A stretch of 64,000 nucleotides of DNA from Couchioplanes azureus (GCF_014648355.1 NZ_BMQY01000001.1:1320255-1384254); one strand, 5' to 3'. Positions 50,146 through 60,089 are shown, counted from the first letter of the stretch. Translations and numbers: made by a program. The notes: a model not told the origin generated them from the sequence alone.

Positions 50146-53124
50146 ATGACGACCGAGCGGCCGCAGGTCGGCGCCTCCGGGAAGACGACTCCTCCCGGGG
50201 ACGACGAACCCACCACACCCGACGCGGTCCAGCCCGAGCCGATCGGGACCCCGACCGTCGAGACCGAGAGCGACACGACCGGCACCGCCGCGACCGAAAA
50301 CGGGACCGCCGCGACTGAGAACATCACGACCGAGACCGACGCCACCGAGGGTGTCAAGACCGACGCCGCCACCGAGAGCATCAGGACCGGGGCGAGCCCG
50401 ACCGAGAGCATCGGGATCGGGGAGAGCCCGACCGAGAGCATCGGGATCGGGACGAGCCCGACCGAGGCCAGCGGGAGCGGGGCCACGGGGAGTGAGGAGC
50501 GCGTGCCCGAAAGGCCGAGGCTCCGGAGGTGGGCCGGGCTGCGTCGCGGCCGCGTCGCGAAGGTGACCGACCCCCTGGGCATGGGCCGAGGTCTACGGCC
50601 CGCCGTGCCTCGTATGGCCGCCGCGACCGTCGCGGCCACACAGGGCGACGCAGCAACAGCCGGCGCCACGGCGGCGCCACGGAAGTCCGTCGCGCCAGGC
50701 GAGTTCGTCCCGCCCGGAGAAGCGGTCGAGCCCGGAAAGCCCATCCCCGGAGAACCCGTCACCGCCGGGAGGCCCAGCACCCCCGGAGAACCCGTCACCG
50801 CCGGGAAGCCCACCACCGCCGGGAAGCCCACCACCGCCGGGAAGCCCACCACCGCCGGGAAGCCCACCACCGCCGGAGAGCCCAGCACCGCCGGAGAGTC
50901 GATCACGGTCGGGGAGTCGATCACGCCAGGTGAGGGTGGGGTGTCGGGCGGGCGCTTCCGGCGGCGGAAGGGGGCGTTGCCGACCGCCCGTCCTCCCGGC
51001 GCACCGCCCGACCCGTGGACCGCCTTCGTCGAGACGCCCGAGCGCCGGCCCGGCCGCATCCGTCGGGCCTTCCGCGCCGTCGGACGGGCGCTCGTCCACG
51101 AGTACGCCCTGGTCGTCTACGGTTCCCTGCTGCTCGCCGTGGTGCTGACCTGGCCGACGTTGCGCTACCCCATGCACACCGTCCCGCAGGACGTCTGGGA
51201 TCCGTCACGGCAGGCGTGGCAGGTCTCCTGGGCCGGGCACGTGCTGCTCCACGAACCGGCGCGCCTGTGGCAGGCCAACGCCTTCTTCCCGGAGCGTTAC
51301 AGCTTCGCGTTCGGCGACAGTCTGCTCGGCTACGCGCCCGCCGGCATGCTCGGCAGCGGTCCGCTGGCCGCCGTCCTGCGGTACAACATCCTCTTCGTGC
51401 TCGCCCATGCGCTGCTGGTCATCGGCGGATACGCGCTCGTCCGCCAGCTCGGCGCCGGGCGGACGGGCGCGGTGGTCGGGGCGGTCGCCTTCGCCTACGC
51501 ACCGTGGCGGCTCGCCCAGGAGGGACACCTCGACATCGTGTCCGCCGGCGGGATCCCGCTGGCCCTGGCGATGCTGGCACGGGGACACGGCTGGTCCCTG
51601 CGGTACGGCTTCCGCCCCGCCCGGCGGCACGCCGGATGGGCGGCGGCCGGGTGGCTCGTCGCGACGTGGCAGATCAGCCTCGGGTTCTCCCTCGGCCTGC
51701 CGTTCGCCTACGTGCTCGCCTGCCTCATCGTGGTCGTCGCGTGCAGCACCCTCCTGCGCCACCTGGGCCGACGCCTCCGCCGCCTGCTGCCCCGACTCCA
51801 CCGAAAGCCGAAGCCCGAAGCGGCCACAGCCCCAGGAGCGCTGCCAACCTCGACCGGAGGGGCCTCAGCACAAGACTCCACCGGGCCATCGACCACACAA
51901 GCGCCCAACGACTCCTCACCAGCGCAGCCCGCGGCGGTGCCATCACCAGCGTCACCGGCGGCGCCCACCGTGCAAGCCGCACCCGAGCCGGCCGCGCCCA
52001 CCGTGCAAGCCGCACCCGAGCCGGCCGCGCCCACCGTGCAAGCCGCACCCGAGCCGGCCGCGCCCACCGTGCAAGCCGCGCCCGAGCCGGCCGCGCCCAC
52101 TGTGGGAGCCGCAGCCAAGCCGGCGGCCGTACGTGGGCTCGGGTGGCGGTTGCTCGTCACCGATCTGCTCGGCGCGCTGATCCTTGCGGGCGTCGGGGCG
52201 CTCATCGCGGTGCCCTACCTGCGAGTGGGTGACGCCGCGCCGGCGGGTAGCGAGATCTCGTTCTTCTCGCCGCCGGTGCAGAGTCTGCTGATCGGCCCGG
52301 CGGAGTCGCGGATCTGGGGAGCGCCGCACGCCGTGGCCCGGGAAGCCCTGCGCTGGCCCGCTGAGATGACGCTTTTGCCGGGCTTCGTGCTGTACGCCCT
52401 CGCGCTGGTGGGGCTCTTCTTCTCGGTCTGGCGCCTGTGGCAACGGCTGCTTCTACTCCTCGCCGTCCTCGTCAGCGCCGCGCTCACCCTCGGCACGACC
52501 TTTTTCGACGGGCGCTGGAGCTATCTGCCGCTCTTCGGCCATCTGCCCGCCTCCTTCGGCGTGCGGATCCCCGGGCGCCTCATGCTCTGGGTCACCCTGT
52601 TCCTGGCGATCCTGGCCGCGGGCGCGGTGGCCGAGTTCGTCCGCCGCGCCGAGAACCTGGCGGCGTCCCGGGTGCCGCCCCGGCCGGGGCCGTGGCTGCG
52701 GCTGGCGACGCTCGTGCCGTTGCTGCTCGTGCTGGTCGAGGGCTGGAACGCGACCGCCCATCCGGTGGTCCCGGCCCAGCCCGCGGCGATGCGTACGGTG
52801 ACCGGCCCGATGCTCGTCCTGCCCACCGCGGCGTTGAGCGACCACACCGTCATGCTGTGGTCGACCAGCCGCTTCCAGGAGATCGCCAACGGTGGCGGCG
52901 GTTTCGCGCCGGGGCGCCAGGCGGAACTGCGCCGCTCGGTGGCGAGCTTCCCGGACGCGACCAGCGTGCAGTACCTCCGCTCGCTGGGCATCGGCACGGT
53001 GCTGCTGCTCCGGGTCGAATCCGCCGGTACGCCGTGGGATCGCGCGGGCGACCGGACCGTGGACGCGCTCGGCATCACCCGCGAGGACCTCGACGACAAC
53101 TCGGTGCTGTTCCGCCTGAACTGA
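50146..53124 (+). CDS. Large GT-C-like polytopic membrane protein with repeat-rich N-terminus
   Basis: A 992-residue protein. Residues 1 to about 310 are low-complexity, with TESIGIG and GKPTTA repeats. Membrane helices begin at ALVVYGSLLLAVVLTW. The first outer loop (PQDVWDPSRQAWQVSWAGHVLL, LWQANAFFPERYSFAFGDSLLGYAP) resembles actinobacterial GT-C-type membrane proteins; an Asp early in that loop would be the catalytic candidate. A second low-complexity insert (APTVQAAPEPA repeats) interrupts the helices near residues 560-660. The C-terminal part is soluble (VQYLRSLGIGTVLLLRVES). Function unknown. GGGAG precedes the ATG by 4 bases. Confidence 0.8.
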   Translation: MTTERPQVGASGKTTPPGDDEPTTPDAVQPEPIGTPTVETESDTTGTAATENGTAATENITTETDATEGVKTDAATESIRTGASPTESIGIGESPTESIGIGTSPTEASGSGATGSEERVPERPRLRRWAGLRRGRVAKVTDPLGMGRGLRPAVPRMAAATVAATQGDAATAGATAAPRKSVAPGEFVPPGEAVEPGKPIPGEPVTAGRPSTPGEPVTAGKPTTAGKPTTAGKPTTAGKPTTAGEPSTAGESITVGESITPGEGGVSGGRFRRRKGALPTARPPGAPPDPWTAFVETPERRPGRIRRAFRAVGRALVHEYALVVYGSLLLAVVLTWPTLRYPMHTVPQDVWDPSRQAWQVSWAGHVLLHEPARLWQANAFFPERYSFAFGDSLLGYAPAGMLGSGPLAAVLRYNILFVLAHALLVIGGYALVRQLGAGRTGAVVGAVAFAYAPWRLAQEGHLDIVSAGGIPLALAMLARGHGWSLRYGFRPARRHAGWAAAGWLVATWQISLGFSLGLPFAYVLACLIVVVACSTLLRHLGRRLRRLLPRLHRKPKPEAATAPGALPTSTGGASAQDSTGPSTTQAPNDSSPAQPAAVPSPASPAAPTVQAAPEPAAPTVQAAPEPAAPTVQAAPEPAAPTVQAAPEPAAPTVGAAAKPAAVRGLGWRLLVTDLLGALILAGVGALIAVPYLRVGDAAPAGSEISFFSPPVQSLLIGPAESRIWGAPHAVAREALRWPAEMTLLPGFVLYALALVGLFFSVWRLWQRLLLLLAVLVSAALTLGTTFFDGRWSYLPLFGHLPASFGVRIPGRLMLWVTLFLAILAAGAVAEFVRRAENLAASRVPPRPGPWLRLATLVPLLLVLVEGWNATAHPVVPAQPAAMRTVTGPMLVLPTAALSDHTVMLWSTSRFQEIANGGGGFAPGRQAELRRSVASFPDATSVQYLRSLGIGTVLLLRVESAGTPWDRAGDRTVDALGITREDLDDNSVLFRLN
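50797..50868 (+). repeat. 18-bp in-frame repeat, four perfect copies
   Basis: The unit ACCGCCGGGAAGCCCACC occurs four times in tandem at 50797, 50815, 50833 and 50851, with diverged flanks on both sides. It encodes TAGKPT. Confidence 0.95.
51961..52092 (+). repeat. 33-bp in-frame repeat, four copies
   Basis: Copies start at 51961, 51994, 52027 and 52060, with a partial copy at 52093, encoding APTVQAAPEPA. They sit in a cytoplasmic or outer loop between membrane helices of the GT-C-like protein. Confidence 0.95.
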
Positions 53125-53154
53125 CGGGAAGCCGGCCCGCGGCGAAGCCGGCGG

Positions 53155-54636
53155 CTACAGCTCCGCCGTGGACGTCTCGCGGGGCTTCGCCTGCAGCCTC
53201 TGGCGCAGCACCGCGATCCACGGGGCGTCCGGGGCATCGTCGAGGACGCCGCCGTCCGGGTCGTCCCGGTAGGTGTGGCGGACCACGTCGAGCTCGGGCC
53301 GCCAGATCTCGCGGATCACCAGTGCGCACAGGATCGCGACGGTGATCAGCCGCAGGCCCGAGGCCAGCACGAACGTGCCCTCGGGGATCACCGGCTTGCC
53401 GCCCGCTCCGAGCAGTTCGGCGTAGAAGGCGGCGAAGTAGCCGATCTCCGCCACCGTCCAGGCGATGATCGCACCCCAGCGCGGGCGGGCCAGCACGATC
53501 AACGGCAGGAGCCAGAGGACGTACTGCTGGGACCACACCTTGCTGAAGATGAGGAAGGCGGCGACCACCAGGAAGGCGAGCTGGGCCAGGCGGGGCCGGC
53601 GCGGCGCGAGCAGGCAGAGCATCCCGATGGCGGCGCACGCGAGGATCGTCAGGGCGTACGAGAGGTTGTTGAGGGCCGGGATGTTGTCGCTGAGCCACTG
53701 GAACGGGCCCTGATCGTCCGCGCCGGTGTTCCATTTGCCGTCGAAGTAGCGGCCGATGTACCAGAGCGTGCCCCAGTCGATCGGCCGGGTCTCGTTGAGC
53801 TCGAAGAAGCGTTTCCAGCCGGTGGGGTAGAGGATGGCGATGGGCAGGTTGGTGGCCAGCCAGGCGAACACCGCCGTGCCGAGGGCGAGCAGGAAGGCTC
53901 GCATCCGCCGCGAGCGCAGGGCGAGGACGAACAGCGGCCCGAGGATGAACAGGGGCCAGAGCTTGGCGGCGCCGCCGAGCCCGAGCAGGAGTCCGGCGAT
54001 CAGCGGTTTGCGCCGGGCCCAGGCGTAGAGGCCGAACATGGCCAGCGCGATGGCGAGCAGGTCCCAGTTGACCGTGGCGGTGACCAGCAGGACCGGGGAG
54101 AGCGCGAAGATCGCGGCGTCCCAGGGCCGGCGGCGGCGCAGCGCGAGCAGCACCGCGGCGGACGCCACGGCGAGGATCGAGAGGACCAGCGCGTTGGCGT
54201 TGTAGAACCACCGGCCCTGGTTGATCTCCGGGTACCGGTCGCCGAGAGCGTGCACCGGCAGGCCGAGCGCGCCCATGAAGTAGCCCGTGACGACCGGATA
54301 CTCGACCGGGTGGTCGCGGTACGGGACCTTGCCCTCGTTCAGCCCTTCCGCGTAGTAGAGCGCCAGCACGTCGGTGTAGCAGAAGCGCGTGTACTGGACG
54401 TTCTTCTGCCAGTCACCGTCCTGGCAGGGCGACTTCTGCACCCAGCTGGCGGCCAGGGTCAGGCAGACCAGCGCGAGGATGATGCGCTGCGCCGTCCAGA
54501 AGCGGCCGCGCCGGGCCGTGGGCGGGACGGCGTGCTCGCCGACCGGCCCGCCGATCGCCTGCGAGAGGCCGCGGACGAACCCGTCGGATTGGGCGGGCAG
54601 ATCGGTCCGGTCGGTCGCAGGCGTGGGCGCGCTCAT
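53155..54636 (-). CDS. Glycosyltransferase 87-family membrane protein (Rv0051-like)
   Basis: A 493-residue polytopic GT87/DUF2029 protein. The first outer loop has the acidic pattern of GT-C enzymes: FCYTDVLALYYAEGLNEGKVPYRDHPVEYPVVTGYF. Another conserved block is LLLGLGGAAKLWPLFILGPL. It probably transfers a sugar from a polyprenyl phosphate donor to an envelope acceptor. It is downstream of ponA, as Rv0051 is next to ponA1 in M. tuberculosis, but a strong terminator separates the two here. The ATG at 54636 begins MSAPTPATDRTDLP. Confidence 0.85.
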   Translation of the reverse strand: MSAPTPATDRTDLPAQSDGFVRGLSQAIGGPVGEHAVPPTARRGRFWTAQRIILALVCLTLAASWVQKSPCQDGDWQKNVQYTRFCYTDVLALYYAEGLNEGKVPYRDHPVEYPVVTGYFMGALGLPVHALGDRYPEINQGRWFYNANALVLSILAVASAAVLLALRRRRPWDAAIFALSPVLLVTATVNWDLLAIALAMFGLYAWARRKPLIAGLLLGLGGAAKLWPLFILGPLFVLALRSRRMRAFLLALGTAVFAWLATNLPIAILYPTGWKRFFELNETRPIDWGTLWYIGRYFDGKWNTGADDQGPFQWLSDNIPALNNLSYALTILACAAIGMLCLLAPRRPRLAQLAFLVVAAFLIFSKVWSQQYVLWLLPLIVLARPRWGAIIAWTVAEIGYFAAFYAELLGAGGKPVIPEGTFVLASGLRLITVAILCALVIREIWRPELDVVRHTYRDDPDGGVLDDAPDAPWIAVLRQRLQAKPRETSTAEL

Positions 54637-54761
54637 GACTTCGCATCATGCCGCATCCACCCCTCCCGTGGTCTCTCAGCACAGCGACACACGTGGGGCA
54701 TCCGGCGCGGCGAGCTGCGCAGCGGCACAGGCGGGAACCAGCGGGGCGAGACGGGAACGGA

Positions 54762-54792
54762 AAAGGCCCGTCGCTCCGAGCGACGGGCCTTT
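54762..54792. terminator. Perfect 14-bp hairpin terminator after ponA
   Basis: AAAGGCCCGTCGCT (54762-54775) pairs with 54779-54792 around a 3-base loop. On the minus strand it ends in TTTT, 23 bases past the ponA stop. It should end most ponA transcripts before the GT87 gene. Confidence 0.9.
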
Positions 54793-54814
54793 CCACCATG
54801 TCACGAGCGACGGG

Positions 54815-57559
54815 TCAGCCTCCGCCGTCCAGCCGGTCCGTGCCGAACTGGCCTCCGCCGGTGCCGGTGTCGTTTCCGTCGCCGCCGGGGAAGGTGATGG
54901 TCCCACCGTTGCCCGGTCCGCCGTTGTCCTGGCCGTCGCCGTCGTTCTGGCCGCCGCCGTTCTGGCCCCCGCCGTTCTGGCCCCCGCCGTTGTTCTGGCC
55001 ACCGTTGTCCGGGCACAGCGCGGGCAGGAAGTCACAGGCCGGGTTCTGGCCCTGGCCGGGGTTGGGCGGGAGGTTGACCACCGGCGGCGCCACCGGCTTC
55101 TTGCCGTTGGCGTACTCGCTGTCCGGGTTGCCGGTCTCGACGCGGGGCGGGAACCGCTCCTGCTCCATGTCCTTGGCCTTGGTCACGGCGTTGATGAAGT
55201 TCTCCCAGATGTCCGCCGGGGTGCCGGAGCCGAACATCTCGCCGCCGTTGGGCTCCTTGAGCTTCACCTTGTTGCCGGCGCCGCCGACCCACACGGTGGC
55301 GGCGAGCTGGGGGATGCCGCCGACGAACCAGCAGTCACCGCTGCCTCCGTCGAACTCCCAGGTGCCGCTCTTGGCGATGGACTGACGGCCGTTGCGCAGG
55401 TTGTTCCCCGACTGACCGGGGATCTTCGCCATGACCGCCTCGAGGTTCGACATCTGGTCCTGGGGGAAGACCTGCTTCGGCTTGGTCTTCTCCGCCGCGA
55501 CGATCTTCTTCTTCCCCGTCGTCTGGTCGACGGCCTCCACCTTCCTGATGAAGTGGGCGTCGTTGCGCGCACCCTGGTTGACGATCGTCGCCACGCCCTG
55601 GGCGTGCTCCAGCGGTGAGACGTGGTACTGGCCGAAGGCGACCTCGTTGTCGAAGTAGCCCTTCTTCTTCCAGGTCGAGGCGTCGGTCTTGGTCAGGTCG
55701 ACGGGCGGGCCCTCGTCCGGCCACAGGTGCTCGAGACCGGCGTCCCGGGCCGCCTCGATCACCTTTTCCCGGCCGATGCCGTCGGCGATCCAGTAGAACG
55801 GGAAGTTGTACGAGTTGATGGTCGCGGTCTCGAGGTCGCAGGCCTCGATCCTCCCGCCGCAGATCAAGCCCGGCTTCCGGCCGGCGTTGTTGATCTCCTT
55901 ACCGTTCTCGCGCTTCTTCGTGCCGTCCCAGGTGGTCCGGAAGGAGATGTCCTCCCGGAGCGCCGCGGCCAGGGTGTAGATCTTCATCGTCGAGCCGGGC
56001 GACTGCCCGCGACCGCTGAAGTCGGTGCCGTCGCCGTTCAGGTAGCTGCCGTAGTCGGTGCCCAGGGGGTCGTCGCCGCCGTAGTAGCCGAGCACCCGCC
56101 CGGTCTTCGGGTCGATGCCGATGACCGCGGCCTGGACCTTCTTGCTCTGCAGGCGCATCGGGGACGTCTCGCTCTTGCGCGAGCCGGCCTCCTCCGCCGC
56201 CTTCTGCACCTCGGGGTCGATCGTCGTGGTGACCGTGTAGCCGCCGCGCTGGAACTCGGCCTCGGAGATGCCCATCTCGCGCAGCTCGGCGTTGATGTGC
56301 CGCATGATCATGCCGACCGGCTTGTCCGCGGCGCAGGTCTTGCACTGGCTGGCCTTCAGGGGCTGGATCTTCGGGTACTTACGCGCCGCGGACACCTCGG
56401 GAGTGATCCACCCCTCCTCGAGCATGTTGTTCAGCGTGTAGTCCCAGCGCTCCTTGGCAGCCTGGGGGTTCAGCCGCGGGTTGTACCCCTTGTGACCCGT
56501 GTTGGGGTCCGGCTCCGGCTGCTTGATGATCGACGCCAGCACCGCGGCCTCGTACGGCGTGATGGCGTTCTTGCTGCCCTCGGGCGTCAGCACGGACTTG
56601 TTGAAGTAGCCCAGCGCCGCCGCCTCGATGCCGTACCGGCCCTCACCGAGGTAGATGTAGTTCAGATACTTGCCGAGGATCTCGTCCTTCTCGTACTTGT
56701 CCTCGAGCTTGCGGGCGATGACGGCCTCGCGGAGCTTGCGGTTGACGTTGATGCCCTTGAGGTCCGCGGCGTAGCGGGCGTACTGCTGGGTGATCGTGGA
56801 CGCGCCCTGCAGGTCGTCGCTGACGAAGTTGTTCCAGGCGGCGCGGACGATGCCCTTCATGTCGATGCCGTGGTGCTCGTAGAAGTTCTTGTCCTCGGCG
56901 GCGACCACGGCCTTCTTGACGATCGGGTTGATCTTGCCCTCGGGCACGACCGTGCGGTTCTGGTCACCCAGCTTCGCCAGAGTCTCGCCCTTGGCGTTGA
57001 GGATGACGTTGGTCTGCGCCTCCTGGCGGTCCGCGGGCAGCTCGACGTCGTCGAAGAACCACGTCCCGCCGACGACGCCGATGCCGAGCAGGATGACCAC
57101 CACGGCGGCCGCGGCGGTCAGGATGTTCGTCCGGCGGCGCCGCTTGGCGACCTTGGTGAGGATCTTCTGGGCCTCGCCCCGGCGGCCGTGCGGCTCTTCC
57201 GGGCCCGCGCCGATCGGGGAGGGGGACACCGGCCGGACCGCGGCCCGGGCGACGGAGGCCCGGCCGGGCGGGGCGGATGCCGAGGCGCCCACCCGGGCGG
57301 CACCCACCGAGGCGGCACCCACGGAGGCGCGCCCGCCCACGGAGGCGCGGCCGGCGCCCACGGAGGCACGGCCGCCCGCCGGGGCGGAGCCGACGGATGC
57401 GGCGCCGCTCACGGTGGCGCGTCCTGCCTGGCGCCGGTACGCGTCGGGCGCGGGGCGTTCGTCGTAGCCGGACGGGTCGTCGTCAGGCGTGGAAGCAGCG
57501 GACGGCCCGGGCACTCTGGCCCGGGCGCGTGCAGACTGCGAGTCGCCGTACGAGTTCAT
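54815..57559 (-). CDS. ponA: Bifunctional class A penicillin-binding protein (PonA type)
   Basis: A 914-residue peptidoglycan synthase. The cytoplasmic N-terminus is long and carries ASVGA-type repeats. One membrane helix spans about residues 145-168. The GT51 transglycosylase follows (AAEDKNFYEHHGID with E222, then GASTITQQYAR, and RKLREAVIARKLE). The transpeptidase has the active-site SPGSTMK, the SYN motif in INSYNFP and the KSGT motif in AKSGTWEF. The C-terminus is a Gly/Asn/Gln-rich tail with QNGGG repeats. The ATG at 57559 has AGGTG 7 bases upstream. It matches M. tuberculosis PonA1 (Rv0050) in position and layout. Confidence 0.95.
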   Translation of the reverse strand: MNSYGDSQSARARARVPGPSAASTPDDDPSGYDERPAPDAYRRQAGRATVSGAASVGSAPAGGRASVGAGRASVGGRASVGAASVGAARVGASASAPPGRASVARAAVRPVSPSPIGAGPEEPHGRRGEAQKILTKVAKRRRRTNILTAAAAVVVILLGIGVVGGTWFFDDVELPADRQEAQTNVILNAKGETLAKLGDQNRTVVPEGKINPIVKKAVVAAEDKNFYEHHGIDMKGIVRAAWNNFVSDDLQGASTITQQYARYAADLKGINVNRKLREAVIARKLEDKYEKDEILGKYLNYIYLGEGRYGIEAAALGYFNKSVLTPEGSKNAITPYEAAVLASIIKQPEPDPNTGHKGYNPRLNPQAAKERWDYTLNNMLEEGWITPEVSAARKYPKIQPLKASQCKTCAADKPVGMIMRHINAELREMGISEAEFQRGGYTVTTTIDPEVQKAAEEAGSRKSETSPMRLQSKKVQAAVIGIDPKTGRVLGYYGGDDPLGTDYGSYLNGDGTDFSGRGQSPGSTMKIYTLAAALREDISFRTTWDGTKKRENGKEINNAGRKPGLICGGRIEACDLETATINSYNFPFYWIADGIGREKVIEAARDAGLEHLWPDEGPPVDLTKTDASTWKKKGYFDNEVAFGQYHVSPLEHAQGVATIVNQGARNDAHFIRKVEAVDQTTGKKKIVAAEKTKPKQVFPQDQMSNLEAVMAKIPGQSGNNLRNGRQSIAKSGTWEFDGGSGDCWFVGGIPQLAATVWVGGAGNKVKLKEPNGGEMFGSGTPADIWENFINAVTKAKDMEQERFPPRVETGNPDSEYANGKKPVAPPVVNLPPNPGQGQNPACDFLPALCPDNGGQNNGGGQNGGGQNGGGQNDGDGQDNGGPGNGGTITFPGGDGNDTGTGGGQFGTDRLDGGG

Positions 57560-57748
57560 TCGGTTACACCTACCGGTCGCGGTGGCGCGCCCGGGGAGCC
57601 CTGGAGGGGCTCCCGCCGGCTGCGCCACGAGCGGACATTCTGGGCTGCATCCCCGCAGCCGCCCTGACGGATGTCAAAAATGACCGACCGCGGCGCTGGG
57701 TGCCCGTGTCGGTCGGGGTCGTCTCCACGTTATCGACGTTGAGGGTGA

Positions 57749-58216
57749 TCACTGTCGGCCCTCCCGGCGAAGCGACGACGACCCTGTCTCGCGGTGGCGG
57801 CCCGAGGCGGACGAGGCGGCAAGCGCCCCGCCCGGGCGTTCGTCGGGGGTGAGCGCGTCCCTGCCGAGCAGGAACTGCTCGGTCAGGTGGTTCCACGCGC
57901 AGGTCTGGCACACCTCGACCACGAAGACCTGGAACTCACGCAGTGTCATCGCCAGGACCGGCAGCTCGGCGAGCTTGCGGGCCTGGCCGGCGGACTGCTT
58001 CAGCTCGTCACCGTAGATGTAGTGCACCAGGGTGAGGTTGTCGCGGCGGCACACGGGGCAGCGCTCGTCGGTGGGCTCGCCGTGGAACCTAGCTGCGTTT
58101 TTGAGGTACGGCGACGCGTCGCAGACCTCGAGCGTCCCGATCTTGCCGTTGTGCAGGTCACGCAGCAGCGCTCGCCTCTGTAGCGAGTAGTCGACGACCT
58201 GCCGCTGCGTGCGCAT
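57749..58216 (-). CDS. DUF5318-family zinc-ribbon protein (Rv0049-like)
   Basis: A 155-residue protein: [38 protein letters not shown] start, then [25 protein letters not shown], and [12 protein letters not shown]. Four Cys in two CxxC pairs suggest a zinc ribbon. The family is actinobacterial and of unknown function, always near ponA. It precedes ponA with a 189-base gap and is divergent from padR. Confidence 0.9.
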   Translation of the reverse strand: MRTQRQVVDYSLQRRALLRDLHNGKIGTLEVCDASPYLKNAARFHGEPTDERCPVCRRDNLTLVHYIYGDELKQSAGQARKLAELPVLAMTLREFQVFVVEVCQTCAWNHLTEQFLLGRDALTPDERPGGALAASSASGRHRETGSSSLRREGRQ

Positions 58217-58297
58217 GGCGAAGAGAGTACGCGGTCGGCACCCGAACGGCGACCGCCACTACGCAGCGTGGCGCGCCGACCGCGACCCATCACCGAG

Positions 58298-58326
58298 TTG
58301 CCATCCTCCGCGCCCCGATCTACGGT
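58298..58326 (+). promoter_or_regulatory. Predicted promoter of padR
   Basis: TTGCCA (58298-58303) and TACGGT (58321-58326) are separated by exactly 17 bp, a good sigma-70-type arrangement for actinobacteria. The start point would fall about 58333, inside the PadR palindrome. Confidence 0.55.
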
Positions 58327-58330
58327 GACG

Positions 58331-58349
58331 ATGTATCGGCCCGATACAT
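58331..58349. promoter_or_regulatory. Palindromic PadR operator
   Basis: ATGTATCGG-C-CCGATACAT is a perfect 9-bp inverted repeat around one base. Its ends fit the ATGT-gap-ACAT pattern of known PadR operators. It sits between the -10 box and the padR ribosome-binding site (58357-58364), where binding would block transcription. This points to autorepression. Confidence 0.8.
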
Positions 58350-58372
58350 CGAACCGAAGGAGGTGGCCCGCG

Positions 58373-58981
58373 TTGCTCGAACTGGCGATCCTCGGCCTCC
58401 TCCAGGAGGCCCCGATGCACGGGTACGAGCTGCGCAAAGAGCTCGCCACCAAGCTCGGCACCATCCGCGCGGCCATCAGCTACGGCACTCTGTACCCCAC
58501 GCTGAAGCGCCTGCACGCCGCCGGCTGGATCAGCGAACAGGCCACCGAAACCGACATCGTGCCGCCGATGACGAGCAAACGGGGCCGGGTTGTCTACAAG
58601 ATCACTGCCGAGGGCAAGGAGCGGTTCGCCGACCTGCTCGCCCAGGCGGGTCCCGAGACGTACGACGACGCGGGCTTCGGCGTGCACTTCACCTTCTTCT
58701 CCCGGACCGACCGGGCCACCCGGCTGCGCATCCTCGAGGGCCGCAGGCGCCGGATCGAGGAGCGCCGGGAGGGCCTGCGGGACATGCTGTCGCGCGCCGG
58801 GGACCGGCTCGACGCGTACACGCTGGAACTGCAGCGACACGGACTGGACGCCTGCGAGCGCGAGGTTCGGTGGCTGGAGGAGCTCATCACCAACGAGCGC
58901 TCCGGCCGCACACCCTCCGCCGCCGATCAGGCGGCGGATGCACCCCCCGTAATACCGGCTCCGCACCAGGACCGGCCGTGA
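58373..58981 (+). CDS. PadR-family transcriptional regulator
   Basis: A 202-residue PadR regulator with an N-terminal winged helix ([53 protein letters not shown]) and a C-terminal coiled-coil dimerisation domain ([14 protein letters not shown]). The start is TTG 58373, 8 bases after a perfect AAGGAGGT; the ATG/GTG starts further upstream would place the operator inside the gene. It resembles Rv0047c, which also adjoins ino1. ino1 begins 20 bases downstream on the same strand, so it is probably under the same operator. Confidence 0.92.
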   Translation: MLELAILGLLQEAPMHGYELRKELATKLGTIRAAISYGTLYPTLKRLHAAGWISEQATETDIVPPMTSKRGRVVYKITAEGKERFADLLAQAGPETYDDAGFGVHFTFFSRTDRATRLRILEGRRRRIEERREGLRDMLSRAGDRLDAYTLELQRHGLDACEREVRWLEELITNERSGRTPSAADQAADAPPVIPAPHQDRP

Positions 58982-59001
58982 TGAACAAGGAGGCAAACGC
59001 G

Positions 59002-60081
59002 ATGGGCTCCGTCCGCGTCGCCATCGTCGGTGTGGGTAACTGCGCCTCGTCCCTCGTACAGGGCGTGGAGTACTACCGGAACGCCGACCCCAACGACCGC
59101 GTTCCGGGTCTCATGCACGTGACCTTCGGCGACTACCACGTCTCCGACGTGAAGTTCGTCGCGGCGTTCGATGTGGACGCCAAGAAGGTCGGCATGGACC
59201 TGTCCGAGGCGATCGTCGCCAGCGAGAACAACACGATCAAGCTGACCGACGTGCCGCCGACCGGCGTCACCGTCCTGCGTGGACCGACGTTCGACGGCCT
59301 CGGCACGTACTACCGGGAGATCATCGAGGAGTCGTCGGCCGAGCCCGTCGACGTGGTCCAGGCGCTCAAGGACGCCCAGGTCGACGTCGTGGTGTCCTAC
59401 CTGCCGGTGGGCTCCGAGGAGGCCGACAAGTTCTACGCGCAGGCCGCGATCGACGCCGGCTGCGCGTTCGTCAACGCCCTGCCGGTCTTCATCGCCTCCG
59501 ACCCGGTGTGGGCGAAGAAGTTCACCGACGCGGGCCTGCCGATCGTCGGTGACGACATCAAGAGCCAGGTGGGCGCGACGATCGTGCACCGCGCGCTCGC
59601 CAAGCTGTTCGAGGACCGCGGCGTCGAGCTGCTGCGTACGTACCAGCTCAACTTCGGCGGCAACATGGACTTCATGAACATGCTGGAGCGCAACCGCCTG
59701 GTCTCCAAGAAGATCTCGAAGACCCAGTCGGTCACCAGCCAGATCCCGCACGAGATGTCCAAGAGCGACGTGCACATCGGCCCGTCGGACCACGTGCCGT
59801 GGCTCGACGACCGCAAGTGGGCGTACATCCGGCTCGAGGGCCGCAGCTTCGGTGACACCCCGCTGAACGCCGAGCTCAAGCTCGAGGTGTGGGACTCGCC
59901 GAACTCGGCCGGTGTGATCATCGACGCGGTGCGCGCGGCGAAGATCGCCAAGGACCGCGGCATCGGTGGCCCGATCCTGTCGGCCAGCTCCTACTTCATG
60001 AAGAGCCCGCCGGTGCAGTACAACGACCACGACGCCCACGCGGCCGTCGAGGCCTTCATCAAGGGCGAGACCGAGCGCTGA
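59002..60081 (+). CDS. ino1: Inositol-3-phosphate synthase
   Basis: A 359-residue enzyme converting glucose 6-phosphate to 1D-myo-inositol 3-phosphate, the entry step for mycothiol, phosphatidylinositol and its mannosides. The NAD-binding motif is [13 protein letters not shown]. Active-site blocks include [29 protein letters not shown] and [14 protein letters not shown]. The ATG at 59002 has AAGGAGG 8 bases upstream; an ATG at 58981 is unlikely because its own body contains that ribosome-binding site. It follows padR and ends in a strong terminator. Confidence 0.97.
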   Translation: MGSVRVAIVGVGNCASSLVQGVEYYRNADPNDRVPGLMHVTFGDYHVSDVKFVAAFDVDAKKVGMDLSEAIVASENNTIKLTDVPPTGVTVLRGPTFDGLGTYYREIIEESSAEPVDVVQALKDAQVDVVVSYLPVGSEEADKFYAQAAIDAGCAFVNALPVFIASDPVWAKKFTDAGLPIVGDDIKSQVGATIVHRALAKLFEDRGVELLRTYQLNFGGNMDFMNMLERNRLVSKKISKTQSVTSQIPHEMSKSDVHIGPSDHVPWLDDRKWAYIRLEGRSFGDTPLNAELKLEVWDSPNSAGVIIDAVRAAKIAKDRGIGGPILSASSYFMKSPPVQYNDHDAHAAVEAFIKGETER

Positions 60082-60089
60082 TCGCACGC

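Noticed and set aside
55622..57667. 681-codon + strand frame antisense to ponA
   Set aside because: ponA on the minus strand has complete GT51 and transpeptidase motifs. The antisense frame has none.
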